The notes under the pieces were generated by a model, which did not search any database, had not been told where the DNA came from, and worked only from the letters and a program-made list of their open reading frames with translations. The position numbers were made by a program, and so were the translations under genes. From Phytophthora quininea (Eukaryota; Oomycota; Peronosporomycetes; Peronosporales; Peronosporaceae), in the NCBI GenBank assembly GCA_011947345.1, contig JAAVTG010000042.1, forward strand, positions 1-64,000: 64,000 nt of DNA, written 5' to 3'. This document shows, piece by piece, positions 23,395 through 34,019 of the stretch (positions within the stretch are counted from its first letter, which is position 1; every line of letters begins with the position of its first letter).

Positions 23395-24700
23395 TGGCCT
23401 GCTTGACGCTCCAGGCGCTGGACAGTCTCAAGGAGACATTCAAAGTTGTGCTGTTGCGCGATTCGGTTGAGCAGGCGCAGAGTCTCTAGCAGTGACTCTT
23501 GCACACCTGGCATCAACGCGTACGTTCCGGAGCATGGGCAGTACTCGCGCATCTTGTGCTCGGCAGGTAAATGGTACTTTTAGCAGTACAAGTCTTGAAG
23601 TTGGTAGGCCACAGACTGCGCCTGAACCATCTCCACGAGCCGCATCTCGAATGCAGTTTTATCATAAAGAGCGAAGCACCGTGGACAGTGCCATGAAGAG
23701 GCTGCTTCAGTCTCTTCCGTCTTTTCTGTTCTTATTCGTCCTCATTACCATTTGCACTGCCTTTGAAAAGCTGTGGGTCTCGACATAGATCCACTGACTG
23801 GCACAAGTTACAGCAGAGACAGATGACGTCCTGCACTGTGAACAACAGCGACGGGTTCTTGAATTGCGAGCCATCGGCAAACTCGCTCATACGGAACAGC
23901 TTCAGCAGAGTGCGCCGCATTTTCCCTACTTGGGTCTCTACGCTTGGCTCAAGATTAAACACAGAACAGCCAAACTTTACTAGTTCGAGCGCGGGAGATT
24001 CCATGGGCAGATGCGAACCGGCAAAGAAAGGGAAACTGTCTCGGTCCATGTTGTACGTCAAGATTTCCGGCACCAAACGCGGCAGTTTCTCCGAGAAGTA
24101 GGACGAGACGAGCTTCTGCGAGTACAAAGCGAGTGGACTGTGCTGCTTTTCGTCCTCCTCCACTGGTTGGTCGTCTGCGTCTTCTGCAACGTCAGGCTTG
24201 GCATCGGTACCTTTGGTTAACTGTCGACGCTGAAACTCTGCGCGTCGGCGAATGAACTGTCCTACAAGGATCAAGAAGTATTCGTCCACTCCACGTGGTA
24301 AGTAGTTGGCGATATTCCAGTGCGAGACAATTTCCAGCGGCTTATCGCCGCCTTCGTGGTCGCTGTCGCCTCGCTCCTCTTCGGCTGTCATGCTTTTTAA
24401 GAATACAGCCATAGTTCTCTGCGTCCATGAAGAAGAGGTTCGAAAAGCACTTTTTCGGTGTAAAGTCCAAGACTTGGAAGAGCTCGTTCGAAAGGACAGT
24501 CTGCAAGATAAACTGTAGATACGTCTGCGCATCTCGCACGGTTTTCTTCTTGGTGCAGACGATGATCTTGCTGAAGTCCGCATACACAATGTGGGAGCCA
24601 AGTCGTCGAAACTCTGCAAGTAATTGCAAGAAGATCTTCTCCATCAAACACTTCACCATCGCATGTAGTACAGGGTCGAAGCTTAGTGAGTTAGGAGTAC
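23395..24700 (-). pseudogene. POL2: DNA polymerase epsilon catalytic subunit, C-terminal fragment
   Basis: Minus-strand pieces match the non-catalytic C-terminal half of Pol epsilon: LGSHIVYADFSKIIVCTKK, then NIANYLPRGVDEYF, LILVGQFIRRRAEFQ, FPFFAGSHLPMESPALELVK and GKMRRTLLKLFRMSEFADG. They end in the zinc-binding modules: CLCCNLCQSVDLCRD (CysA), then SWHCPRC and YCPCSGTY near 23,690 and 23,540. Breaks: a frameshift near 24,420, a TAA and frameshift near 23,730, and a TAA inside the second zinc module near 23,580. The polymerase and exonuclease domains are absent. The fragment is joined upstream to a sugar transporter, not to its own N-terminus. Confidence 0.82.
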
Positions 24701-24734
24701 GCAGATTGGTGTCGTGGTCATCAGTGCGCTTTAC

Positions 24735-25496
24735 CTCCGCTTCGACGTTGCTGAACTCAGCAGACACGTCCATCGTCCCGCGAGTCTTTGCGAGTGAATT
24801 CCAAGTATCCTCCTTCCGTCCTTTGCTCATGAGGTAGCGCGGGGTCTCCGGCAGCGCAAGAAAGCCGAGGAATTACACGAGAGCGGGGACAGCAGCGAAG
24901 CCGAGCATGTATCGCCACCCGGCGTCCAAGTTGGCGAGGAACGCATCAAGCATACAGGCGAAAAACTGGCCGCAGGTGACGCACGGGTTGTTCAGAGACA
25001 GGAGTTGGCCGCGGATATTTGGCGGCGAGGCCTTAGCACTGTAGGGCGGGACAGTAATGGAGGCGAAACCGATGGCGATTCCGACGACAAGTCGACCGAC
25101 GAGCAGCTTCGTGAAGGAGCCGGCCAGGGCAATGAGGGCCGAGCCAAACACAAACATCCCCGAGGACAAGAGAATCACGTGACGGCGGCCGAACATGTCG
25201 TTGCCGTTACTGAGCGCTGCACCGACGATTGCGCCGCCGACAGCAGCAGACACGACGCTCTCGCTCTGGAGGTCGCTGAGATCGAACACGTCGGGGCTCT
25301 TGAGCAGCACCAGAGCTCCGGAGATGACGCCTGTGTCGTAGCCGAAGAGGAAGCTGCCGATCGTGGAGCACAGAGTGAGCAGGTACATGTAGAGAGGATT
25401 GCCGTCCTTGGGGACGAGGGAATCCGACCTCGGCAGCAGAGGGGTGGCCTCTTTGGCATGATCACGAGAGGCTTGGATAGTGGTCACTCGCGGCAT
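24735..25496 (-). pseudogene. Sugar/inositol transporter (MFS), N-terminal half
   Basis: Starting from the ATG at 25,496 (MPRVTTIQASRDHAKEA), the protein shows sugar-porter family signatures: GSFLFGYDTGVISGALVLL (first membrane helix), DMFGRRHVILLSS (loop 2-3), GRLVVGIAIGFASITVP, and later LPETPRYLMSKGR, the motif that precedes the central loop. An in-frame TAA at about 24,874 interrupts it, at a point where one base change from a Gln codon would explain it. The frame is open on both sides. The second six-helix half is missing: after EFSNVEAEV the same frame continues into polymerase epsilon sequence. Intact members move hexoses or myo-inositol with protons across a membrane. Confidence 0.8.
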
Positions 25497-25529
25497 CGTT
25501 GAAGTTGCCGTCACTCGAATGGCACTCAA

Positions 25530-27468
25530 CGTCTCCGATCACTCGAACGGCAACCAACGATCGCTCTAGTCGGGTAGCACTTGCGTTGACGCCGGCGATT
25601 TTGTAAATGAAATGGACCACTGAGCTTGCCATCGTGTGGCGAGATGGGAACAGCGGCATCACAGCATCGCAGTGGTGGAGTTGTCAAGAACTCGAGATGG
25701 CTTCCTTTCGAGCTGGCAAATCTCGGTGACTTGCATTGCAAGTGCAGGTGGACAGTCAAAGCCGCATGCACGCGGTCCTCGAAGTGACCCGGGTGATTCC
25801 CAAGCACCAGTGTCTACCAACGCGGGCTTCATCCCCATGAGAGCAGCAAGCTCCTAGTCTTCCTGGACTTCCAGCACCGTCGTCGAGAAGAAAATCGCGA
25901 CTTAGGGTCCGTGTTTGTCGTCTTCTGCCGTCAAGGTGAAAGCCAGCCTTCGTCCATGAGAGGACCCCACCAGCGCCAGTATCTAGTTCCCCACCGAGGA
26001 GGACTTGTCGATGACGATGATGTTCTTGGAAGACGGAGCCAGCTCGTCCAACATGAGGTACGCCGCGCACGGTGCGCGGCGTTGCTGGAAGTTCTGCAGT
26101 GCAGAGTTTTCGTCGCGACTCGCGATTAGCAATAAACTTCTAAAACGCATGACTAATGGCATGCATAATGACAGTAAAAAAACCATAATTGAATTCGAGT
26201 CGAATTGATTCGATTTTCAGTCGGTTTAAACCGATTATCACGTCATAAAAACCGGTTGTAACTGGATGTGCGATAAGGGACAAACCGGAAATCTGGATGG
26301 AACCGGTTAAATTCTCTAGGCATGCGTTCGTACTCCCGCCTGATTCCAAGTAATCAGAATACTGACAATTCTGATCCTTTGGTGCTTGGCAAGCATTTTC
26401 AGTAAAAGGGGTACCATAGACGGAATGTGTTGTCAACGATAGATGATCGTTGGTCATTCCCTCTCTCTTGAAAACCACGAACTTAGGCCTACCCGGGATC
26501 TCGCAGGAGCGCCTCCCACTTTGTTTCACTCAGTGGTGTCTACTGGCGACCTCGACAAAACTTCCTGAAGCTATTTGCAGAGGCCAACGTGCCTGCGAGC
26601 CGCTTGACATGTTCGAACCGTCTTCTGTTAATAAGACAGCCATGCCATAGCTGACGACGAAGTTTAACTTTTTATTTTCTTTATGGACATTGCGAGAATT
26701 CTGTTGGGTAGCCGATCGTGTCGTGGCATTTACTTATGAGAAAAACCGCGTGATTTTAGCAAATATAATCGGCAACGAATAATGGTGACGCCGCTTAGAT
26801 CACAGAACATAACAAATTGACGAAAACGGCCTAAAAGATGTCCTCAAAATGAGTGCACTCGACTGGGTCGTCAAGACCGCGACTGAAAACCATCGGATGA
26901 GAGTACAAGAGAGATTTCGAGAGAACTGAGTCGGTTGACGTACTTGTGTTGTTTTATCGCTATGAAAGAAGAAATACAGCCACGGTTGCGACGTCAAAAA
27001 CATGGCAAGGTGGAACGAAGTAATACGTATCAATATTTTGCTGGAGATGCCAATGATGTAGCATTATACCATCGACAAATGGGCTCCTTCTTCCTCTCTT
27101 TTTTATTTTGTTGCGGAACATAATTTTTAAAGAGTAGAAATTTCCTCTAAATTCGTGGTCACATGGCTGCTACAATTGCTATACGGTAACTGACATGTGA
27201 ATTGGAGGTCTAATCATTAGACGAACATTAGACTCTAATCTTCACTAAACATGCGTAATGCATGGACTGGTTATTTCTCTGCGATAAATGTTCGGAGTGG
27301 CTACGGCTTCCTGTCATGTAAAGGTCCGTTTTCGTATTTAAGCGAACTGAGGGGGGTGAAAGCACGCTGCTGGGCCAAGACCAAATCGATGCCGCTGGGT
27401 TAAGGCCCGTGATCTGAGCACCCGCCCTTAAACCCCGAACCAAGCATGGTCAGATAAGGCTTGGCTTG
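25530..27468. other. Intergenic, no gene assigned
   Basis: Contains the upstream region of the transporter fragment and several short open frames. One minus-strand stretch near 26,186-25,983 (ALQNFQQRRAPCAAYLMLDELA) reads like real protein, but I cannot place it. An AACCGGTT-rich cluster lies at 26,195-26,310. From 26,640 to 27,440 the sequence is AT-rich and I see nothing in it. Confidence 0.4.
26195..26310. repeat. AACCGGTT-rich AT stretch, cluster 2
   Basis: Recurrent GGTTTAAACCG, AACCGGTTG and AACCGGTTAAA-type motifs, like those at 19,465-19,595. The two clusters bracket 6.6 kb that holds the Crypton and the gene chimera. Confidence 0.45.
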
Positions 27469-27512
27469 GCTTAGGGTTTTGTTTGCGTTGATTTTAGGGT
27501 TTAGAGTAGGGG
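27469..27512 (+). repeat. Degenerate telomere-like TTTAGGG motifs
   Basis: CTTAGGGTTTTG, then TTTTAGGGTTTAGAGTAGGG within 45 bp. TTTAGGG is the plant-type telomere unit, also reported for oomycetes. Only two or three degenerate units are present, so this may be chance or an old interstitial trace. Confidence 0.35.
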
Positions 27513-27629
27513 ACAGTGTTTAAAAGCCCCCAGGACTCATTCATTTTATTCACAGTTGAAGCGGTCATGACATCCAACCCAGCGGACCGCGACACGTACC
27601 CCGAATTCGGCAAAAATTGCACTTATTCA

Positions 27630-27694
27630 TGCTATCTGGTCATATACATGCGACAGCATGCTCAGCCTTAGATGCTGAGCATGCTGTGATAGCA
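27630..27694. repeat. Strong hairpin-forming inverted repeat
   Basis: A perfect 14-bp stem (ACAGCATGCTCAGC at 27,653-27,666 with its complement at 27,674-27,687) and a 7-base loop. An outer 7-bp arm (TGCTATC 27,630-27,636 / GATAGCA 27,688-27,694) pairs across a 16-base bulge. No ORF uses it. It lies about 460 bp upstream of an effector gene. Confidence 0.7.
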
Positions 27695-27938
27695 TCTGTC
27701 CGGGCGGAACGACAAATAGCCAGGTCAGTTTCTGAACGATTTTTCGTCCGTGCTCTCACAAATGCGATGTCGGGTACTACAGTACAGGCACACGATACAT
27801 GTACGACGAGTGAGCTACCTGTCCTGTTGTCGCGGAACTTGTAATCAAAGCAACCACGATGAGAAGAAATACCAAGAAATGACGAACTCGCACCTTCCTG
27901 CGGTTGTCAAGTGTACAACGAAGGTGAGAGCCTTAAGA

Positions 27939-28093
27939 GGTTCAGCGGTCGAACCGACAACATCCCATCCTAAAGATGGGGCGCTTCCGAGATGACAAAT
28001 ACCGTATAGGCCATATCTATTGTTGAGAATGCATCCCAGCGAGACATCCGGAATAATGATCCCCCGAAAGCTTTGCTGTTCGACCGCTGAACC
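27939..28093. repeat. 16-bp inverted repeat upstream of effector E1
   Basis: GGTTCAGCGGTCGAAC at 27,939-27,954 is the exact reverse complement of 28,078-28,093. The right arm contains the CGCTGAACC motif that recurs upstream of two other effectors. Confidence 0.75.
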
Positions 28094-28094
28094 A
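28085..28094 (+). promoter_or_regulatory. Shared upstream motif CGCTGAACCA (effector E1)
   Basis: Fifty-six bases before the E1 start codon. It is repeated at 29,415-29,424 (31 bases before E2) and 49,920-49,929 (53 bases before E6), each time followed within about 20 bases by TCGAC. It could be a control element or simply conserved leader from recent duplication. Confidence 0.5.
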
Positions 28095-28149
28095 CTCGAC
28101 GCCCTCGCCGCAATTGTATAAGTCATTCCACGAACTGCACCGTTGGACG

Positions 28150-29291
28150 ATGAGAATTCGTCACTTCCTGGTATATATATTCATCGTGATTGCTCTCGGC
28201 AACGCTAGAGCTGCAACCGGCTCGGCAGGAAGGCTGTTGAGAGTGACAGCTCCCGTCGATGAAGTCGACAACTCGGAAGAGCGAGCGCCCAACCTCTCGC
28301 CGCTCAAAAGCGTCGTGTCCAAGACCCAGTCCAAAATCTCTTCGGCAGCGTCGTCAGTCAAGCTCCAACTGTGGGGAACGAGCGGCAAGAACGTCGACGA
28401 GTTGAAGAAGCTGCTGGGCCTGCAGAACTTCGACGACGCAGCGTTGCAGGCGTCTTCGCAGTTTGAAGTGTACGACAAGTTGCTGACTGCCCAAGTGTCT
28501 CGCTGGTCCAAGAAGGACATGACCCCGAAGCAGGTTCGTGTTTTCCTCGGCATGGACAAAATGTCGGACCCCGTGATGTTCGACAGCCTCAACTGGAAAT
28601 ACTACGAAAAGTTCGTAGAGAAGCAGATCCCGGTGTGGATCAAGAAGGACGAGTCGCTGACCAACGTCTGGAACCATTTGGAACTGAGCGTTGCCACCAA
28701 TATGTATGTGTTGTCGAATAGTCCCAAATACATATTCTACGAGCATTTCATGACCAAGAAGTTTGAAGGGTACGCCATGAACTTGCTGACGAAGGAGGAA
28801 GTGGCGACCAAGATGAAGATTACGAACATGCATGACCTGGAAAAGCAAGTGAACAGAATGTGGCTCAAGAGATATGGCGAGTCACTGGAAAAGTACCGAC
28901 TGGACGGTTGGCACAACAACGGCTTCACAAGTTACGACGTCTGGGCAACGCTGAAAGCGGGGCCATTCGGCCCAATGAGCGAGCGAATTCTCCAAAGTAC
29001 CAGACGTATCTAAGTTATGTCAAGAAGCTGGACGATGAGGTTGAAGATTACAGGCACTATCTCCTGCCAGTTGCCAACGCCATTGGGAAGAAGGCCACGG
29101 ACGCGGAAATCAGCACGAGAATCAGGATTTGGGTCGACTCTAATCGATCCAACAACTTTGTCAAGTACGCGCTGGGCTTGAACGGACTGAAGGGGAAGGA
29201 GCTGACGACGAACAAGAACTACAAATACTTTGAGGAGTTCGTCAAGGATAGGGACACGCAGAAGCTGGTACGCGAACAAGTGATGCGGTAA
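28150..29291 (+). CDS. RXLR-LWY effector E1, single frameshift
   Basis: The start at 28,150 gives a signal peptide (MRIRHFLVYIFIVIALGNARA), an exact RXLR (RLLR, residues 28-31) and EER at 43-45. Tandem LWY modules follow: LWGTSGKNVDELKKLLG, SRWSKKDMTPKQVRVFLG, PVWIKKDESLTNVWNHL, and later YVKKLDDEVEDY and IWVDSNRSNNFVKYALG. A one-base frameshift near 28,960 separates residues 1-271 from the last about 110. The stop is TAA at 29,289-29,291. Such proteins are secreted at the host interface and carried into plant cells, where LWY modules act as docking scaffolds; the host partner cannot be read here. E2 follows 165 bp downstream. Confidence 0.85.
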
Positions 29292-29414
29292 AAGGTGTTA
29301 ACTCTACGAAGTGTAAGACGAGGTAGAGCTAAGCAAGCAATTCAGTGCTGCATCCAAGAATTGCATTTCGTTTACGGGACGCTGAAGAGTGTCATGAAGT
29401 TTTGTCGGTTCGAT

Positions 29415-29424
29415 CGCTGAACCA
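29415..29424 (+). promoter_or_regulatory. Shared upstream motif CGCTGAACCA (effector E2)
   Basis: Second occurrence of the motif seen at 28,085 and 49,920. TTCACTCGACAAA follows closely, similar to the E6 leader. Confidence 0.5.
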
Positions 29425-29455
29425 TTGGATAATTCACTCGACAAACCGCAAGACT

Positions 29456-30465
29456 ATGCGCGTTCACCACTTCCTTCTACTCGTCCTGGCTGCTCTCGTG
29501 GCAAACTGCACCGCCGCCCAAACGACTGCAGACTCGACAGGAAGGTCACTGGGAGTCTCTGTTCCGTTCGGTGAGGTCGACAATTCCGAAGAGCGAGCTC
29601 CCAACCTGTCGCCGCTGAAAAGCGTCGTGTCCAAGGTCATCACTTCAGTAGCGACGTCGATGAAGATCAAAATGTGGAAACACAGTGGCAAGAGCGTCGA
29701 CGAGTTGAAGAAGTTGCTCGGAATGCAGTCACTGGACGATGCGGCTTTGAAATCATCGTCGCAGTTCAAAGTGTACAACGAAGTACTGACTGCCCAAGTG
29801 TCTCGCTGGTCCAAGAAGGATATGACCCCGAAGCAGGTTCGTGTTTTCCTCGGCATGGACAAAATGTCGGACTCCGTGATGTTCAACAGCCTCAACTGGA
29901 AATACTATGAAAAGTTCGTGCAGAAGCAGATCCCAATGTGGATCAAGAAGGACGAATCGGTGACCACGTTCTGGAAGAACTTGGGCCTGAATAAAGACTA
30001 TACGATACATTTGTGACCAGCAAGTTTGAAAAGTAGGCCGGAAACGTGCCTACCAAGGCTGAAGTGGAGGCGAAGATGGGAATCAGTAAGATGCAAGGCA
30101 TGGAGCGGTATATCAACAAGGTCTGGTTGGAGAGGTACGCGACAAAGTTCAACAAATTCCGACTGGATGGCTGGAAGAACAATGGCTTTACGAGCTACGA
30201 TGTCTGGGCAAAGCTGAAGGTGGGAGCAATTCGGCCCAGTGACCGAGAGAGCTCTCCTTCGTTCCAGACGTACAAAAGTTATGCCAAGAAACTCGATGAA
30301 GAGATTGACGATTTCAAGAAGGTTGGCTTGTCGGCTACTAACAACATCGGGAAGACAGCCTTGAGGGGAGAGAAGTTGACTACCCACAAGAACTTCAAGT
30401 TCTTGGAGGACTTCATCAAGGACAGAAAGACCATGCAGGCTGTTCGTGAGCTGGTCCTGAGGTGA
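29456..30465 (+). pseudogene. RXLR-like LWY effector E2, disrupted
   Basis: Start at 29,456, with signal peptide MRVHHFLLLVLAALVANCTA. The RXLR site reads RSLG (residues 30-33), so its final Arg is lost. EER is kept at 45-47. The first LWY modules are close to E1. Near 30,000 a frameshift and an in-frame TAG (about 30,033) interrupt the third module. The C-terminal half (30,046-30,465) resumes, but lacks about 30 residues around the IWVDS module, so NIGKTA joins directly to LRGEKLTTHKN. Shorter than E1 and E6 by one helical unit. Probably not functional as read. Confidence 0.82.
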
Positions 30466-32732
30466 TGTATCAAAACTATCAGAAGCTTTCGGGGCTGGGC
30501 AACATTTCCGGACCTCTAAGTTCTATCAGATATTGGTTCCTTCCTGCTGCGTTGTCAGGAGTTATTTCAAAGCAGTAGTTGCTGCTACCAGAGTGATCGC
30601 AGACCTGATTGAAGTAGTATCTGCAGGCATTGCGACTCGAACTACGCTTTGTCGCACCAACTAACGACAGCTCGTACAACAACATTGTGCGACTTAATGG
30701 CACAACAATGGCCGAAGCAGCAGGATCACTAAACACATTACGACAATTGAGAGCGAGCACCCACAGTTTGTAACGAGCTCTTGTGGTCCTCCTGTTCCTG
30801 GAGTAGCCGCTAGCTCGTGTGCTGACCCTGCGTTGGCTCCGGTGGGCCGTCCGTCACTAACTTCAACACCTTCAACAACTTTGGCCGACACTGCCACCTA
30901 TTGATTATCCTTTCTCGACGACAACTGTCCTGCCTGCTCTCAACCTTGCAGCCCTTGGCACCTCGCGAAGCGGACTCCTGCACGCCTGTCCTTACTGGAT
31001 ATTTTCACGTTAGTGAAAATAGCTTTTCAAGTGGAAGGAGAAAATCGAAACCAACGCAGAAGACGTAACCACTAAGAGGCCGTAGAGCAGGAGCAGAGTT
31101 AGTTTCCGATTTACTTCGCCGCGGTTTAACCCTCCTCGCCACTCCCTGGCAGCTGAGGCGCTGCAATGAATTTTCTGTTTTGTGCCATCAATGGCACGCC
31201 CCCGAGATGAAGCTACGAAGATTGAAATGCAAAGTTTCCGGCGAACGAAGTTCGAAGGAAACAAAGTTTTTCGGGTTGGATCGGAAAGAAGGCCATGTGC
31301 GCAAGTGTACGAAGATCCATCAGGCAGCGTCAGTGGATTGTACGACAAGAACACGAGGATGTCAGGGCACGACAAGAATCCCCGCGGCGGATTTAGATCC
31401 GCGACGCTGCAAACGACTTCGCCGAGGCAGGAGTTTCGTCTCGCCTTGTCCTACAACCGGCCGGTGGCAGCCAAACGCAGGTGTCCGAGTTCTACTGCGG
31501 TAGTTTCGGCGGAGTCGGTTCAACAGAGCTCTCATTCAGTCTTTCGCTGCGTCGGCGCAACGAGCCTCCAGCGACAAGATCAAGCGCGTGCAGACCTCGA
31601 ACGTCTCGGCCCAAGCGCAGAATTTTTACACCCACCACTCCACTCCCTGGGGGCTGCCTCAGTTTGTCTAGCTACGCGAGACACTCTGAGGCTAGCCTCA
31701 TTAACCGATGAATGAGCAGCTCTGGTTTTCCCCACACATGGCTTCTTGTAGAGAACAGAGGAAACACTTGGAACACATTGGCCTCCTCCCGTTCGTTCGG
31801 TCCATACTGGCACCCGTTCTGCACAGCCACCGCTGGCATCAACAACACCAATCGTCCTTCCTGCCTGCACGTCAACTCGCATTCCTTGACAGTATCAATT
31901 GCCTGCAGCGCTGGTCACGGTCGGTCGACTGTTCCGGCTTTTTTTTCCAGCGTCCACCATCGAGACTAATACCGCCGTCGTTCACTGTTGGCTTCCAGCT
32001 GCTGCTTCCGTCCGACGCTCACCGTTATCACCTCCGTCGACGTCTACCGAGTCCTTACATCCGATGTCCACTGACAACTTCCTGCTTGCTGTCGTCTGCT
32101 GATGACTGTATCACCATCGATGGAACTTCACTTCGTGGCGGCCACTTGCTGTCGTCGCTGCCGTACTTCTGTCGTCACCTTCTGCTGCTTGCTCTCGTCG
32201 CAGCCGATTGGAGACTGGCTGTTCGCATCGCTCAACCCCCAACGTGACCTTTACCATCGGTCGCCTCTCAAGTCCCAACAATTATTGATTGTCGTTCAGA
32301 CGCACCTCGGCGTCGCTGCCACTGACTTCACCCAGGTCAATTACAAGTTTTTAACACGGTCGTTGACCGACCAATTAGTTACGGCAGGAACTTGAGAAAT
32401 GTACAGCACAGCAAGCCTGGAAAGGCGAAGTTTGGGCTACAGTGTATTCAAAACGTTGTTTGCTTCTGCGTGGTCCCGAAGCCGGCACAGACTTGATCTG
32501 CAAGGTTCCGATTGAGTGTAGAGCAAAAGTGCACTATTATAATAAAATGTTTTAGTTTTTCTGTTCGGTGCCTGGAACACCTGGTCGCAAATATCCCATC
32601 GAGTGAGTTTCTCGGGATGGGGACGCTGACTGTGCTTTGTCTGTGGGATCTGGGCGTGATTCATGGGCCATGAAGTTCACGGCATAAACGACTTGGCTGC
32701 CAGTCGCCAATTTCTTCGGTTCGGGATTAGTG
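30466..32732. other. Intergenic, no gene assigned
   Basis: Between E2 and E3. It holds a short hairpin (31,001-31,020, ATTTTCAC-GTTA-GTGAAAAT) and the inverse copy of a dispersed repeat (31,521-31,620). At 31,700-32,300 there is C/T-rich sequence with open frames that look like composition effects. Confidence 0.5.
31521..31620 (-). repeat. Dispersed repeat, copy 2 (inverse orientation)
   Basis: Reverse complement of 19,334-19,428 with a few substitutions; the best-matching core is 31,537-31,620. Confidence 0.75.
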
Positions 32733-33917
32733 ATGTTGACCAGGCGTCGCCTGCTAGTTGTGGCGTTCTGCCTTCTGTGCGTCTCGACTGCATCAGAGTC
32801 CAAGGTTTCTTCGGCGACAACCCCGTCGGAAACGATTTCCATCAGTACAACAAGATTGTTGAGAGCCCACGCCGACTTTGACCTACTCGACGACGATGAC
32901 AGTAACCAAGAAGAACGCGTCCCCGGTCTCTCCAGGTTGGCAGAAAAAGTTGCCATAGCAAAGGACACGGTCGTCTCGAGTTGGCTGGATCAAGTATGCC
33001 GAAGAAGCTACGGCAGTGGGCGAAAGAGGAGAAATCTGTCGGTGACGTCAAGACGCTTTTGGGATTGGAAACCGTCGACGATGTATTTCTCCCGCTAGCG
33101 AAGAACTTCCAGTACTTCGACGACTACGTGCTGGGTCAGGTGCCTGTCTGGTCCGAGAAGGGGTTATCTCCTCATCAAGTCCGGGAGATTCTGGGAATCG
33201 CTTCGCTCTCCGAAACGCGGCTGCTGGGAAGTCCTTACCTCAAGTACTACGACAAGTTTGTGGAGACCCAAATCCCCATCTGGATTAAGAACGAGGTCTC
33301 TCCGTCCGATGTGATGGTCAAGTTGGGACTGGTTCGATTGAAAATAACCGCAATCAACCATCGCAGTCCCAGCTACGTTCAATACAGCAACTACATGGGC
33401 GACCAAATGGAAGATTGGGCCATGCGGATGTATTCGAAAGATGCTGTTGCTGTAAAGTTTGGAGTCGAAAAGCTAGAGGGGACGGCGCTGAAAATTGCGA
33501 ACAATTGGGTCAAGACCTACGCTGAGAATACAGCTCGGTATCGGGTGAACGGTTGGTACAAGCAAAAGTTTACGAGCTACGACGTGTGGAAGTCGCTTCA
33601 CTTGGACCTTATGCTTCCCAGGCAGCTGAAAGAGTCGGAACAATTCAAGATATACCAAAGCTACGTCGAGAAGCTGGATAAGCAGATCGATGAGTCTATA
33701 CTTTACGTGCCCCGTTTACGATCCTAATGGGGAAGGACTCAGGCGAGATTGCAGCAAGAGTCAAAATCTGGGTCGACTCGAAAAGTCGGACAACTTTGTA
33801 CTTCATGCGTTGGGATTAAACTTGGTGAAGGAGGAGTCGAAGCGAGCTACACACGAAAATTACAATATCTTCCTGCAGTTTACCGAGGCACGAGATGCTG
33901 CGAAGGCACTGCAGTAG
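32733..33917 (+). pseudogene. RXLR-LWY effector E3, frameshifted
   Basis: The ATG at 32,733 opens a signal peptide (MLTRRRLLVVAFCLLCVSTA), then an exact RLLR (residues 41-44), an acidic run, and EER at 60-62. LWY modules follow in other frames: LRQWAKEEKSVGDVKTLLG, PVWSEKGLSPHQVREILG, PIWIKNEVSPSDVMVKLG, WYKQKFTSYDVWKSL and FVLHALGLNLVKEE, ending at TAG 33,915-33,917. Breaks lie near 32,990, 33,690 and 33,770. It is more divergent from E1, E2 and E6 than they are from each other, and its N-terminus has a longer spacer before RXLR. Confidence 0.83.
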
Positions 33918-34019
33918 AAAAGATTGAGAGTTTACGTAGTGAAAAGATTTTTTCGACGCGTTTGAATGTTTCTTTTGGTGCATCGGATATCAAGGTGTCG
34001 ATGACACCTACCCTGGATA

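Noticed and set aside
22552..23406. Alanine-rich 280-residue reading of the CAG/CAA region
   Set aside because: It is the +1 reading of a glutamine-rich repeat. The Gln frame has the more natural mix of codons and residues, so the Ala frame is treated as a shadow.
31708..32247. 179-residue ORF between E2 and E3
   Set aside because: C/T-rich composition, no motif, overlapping open frames on the same strand.
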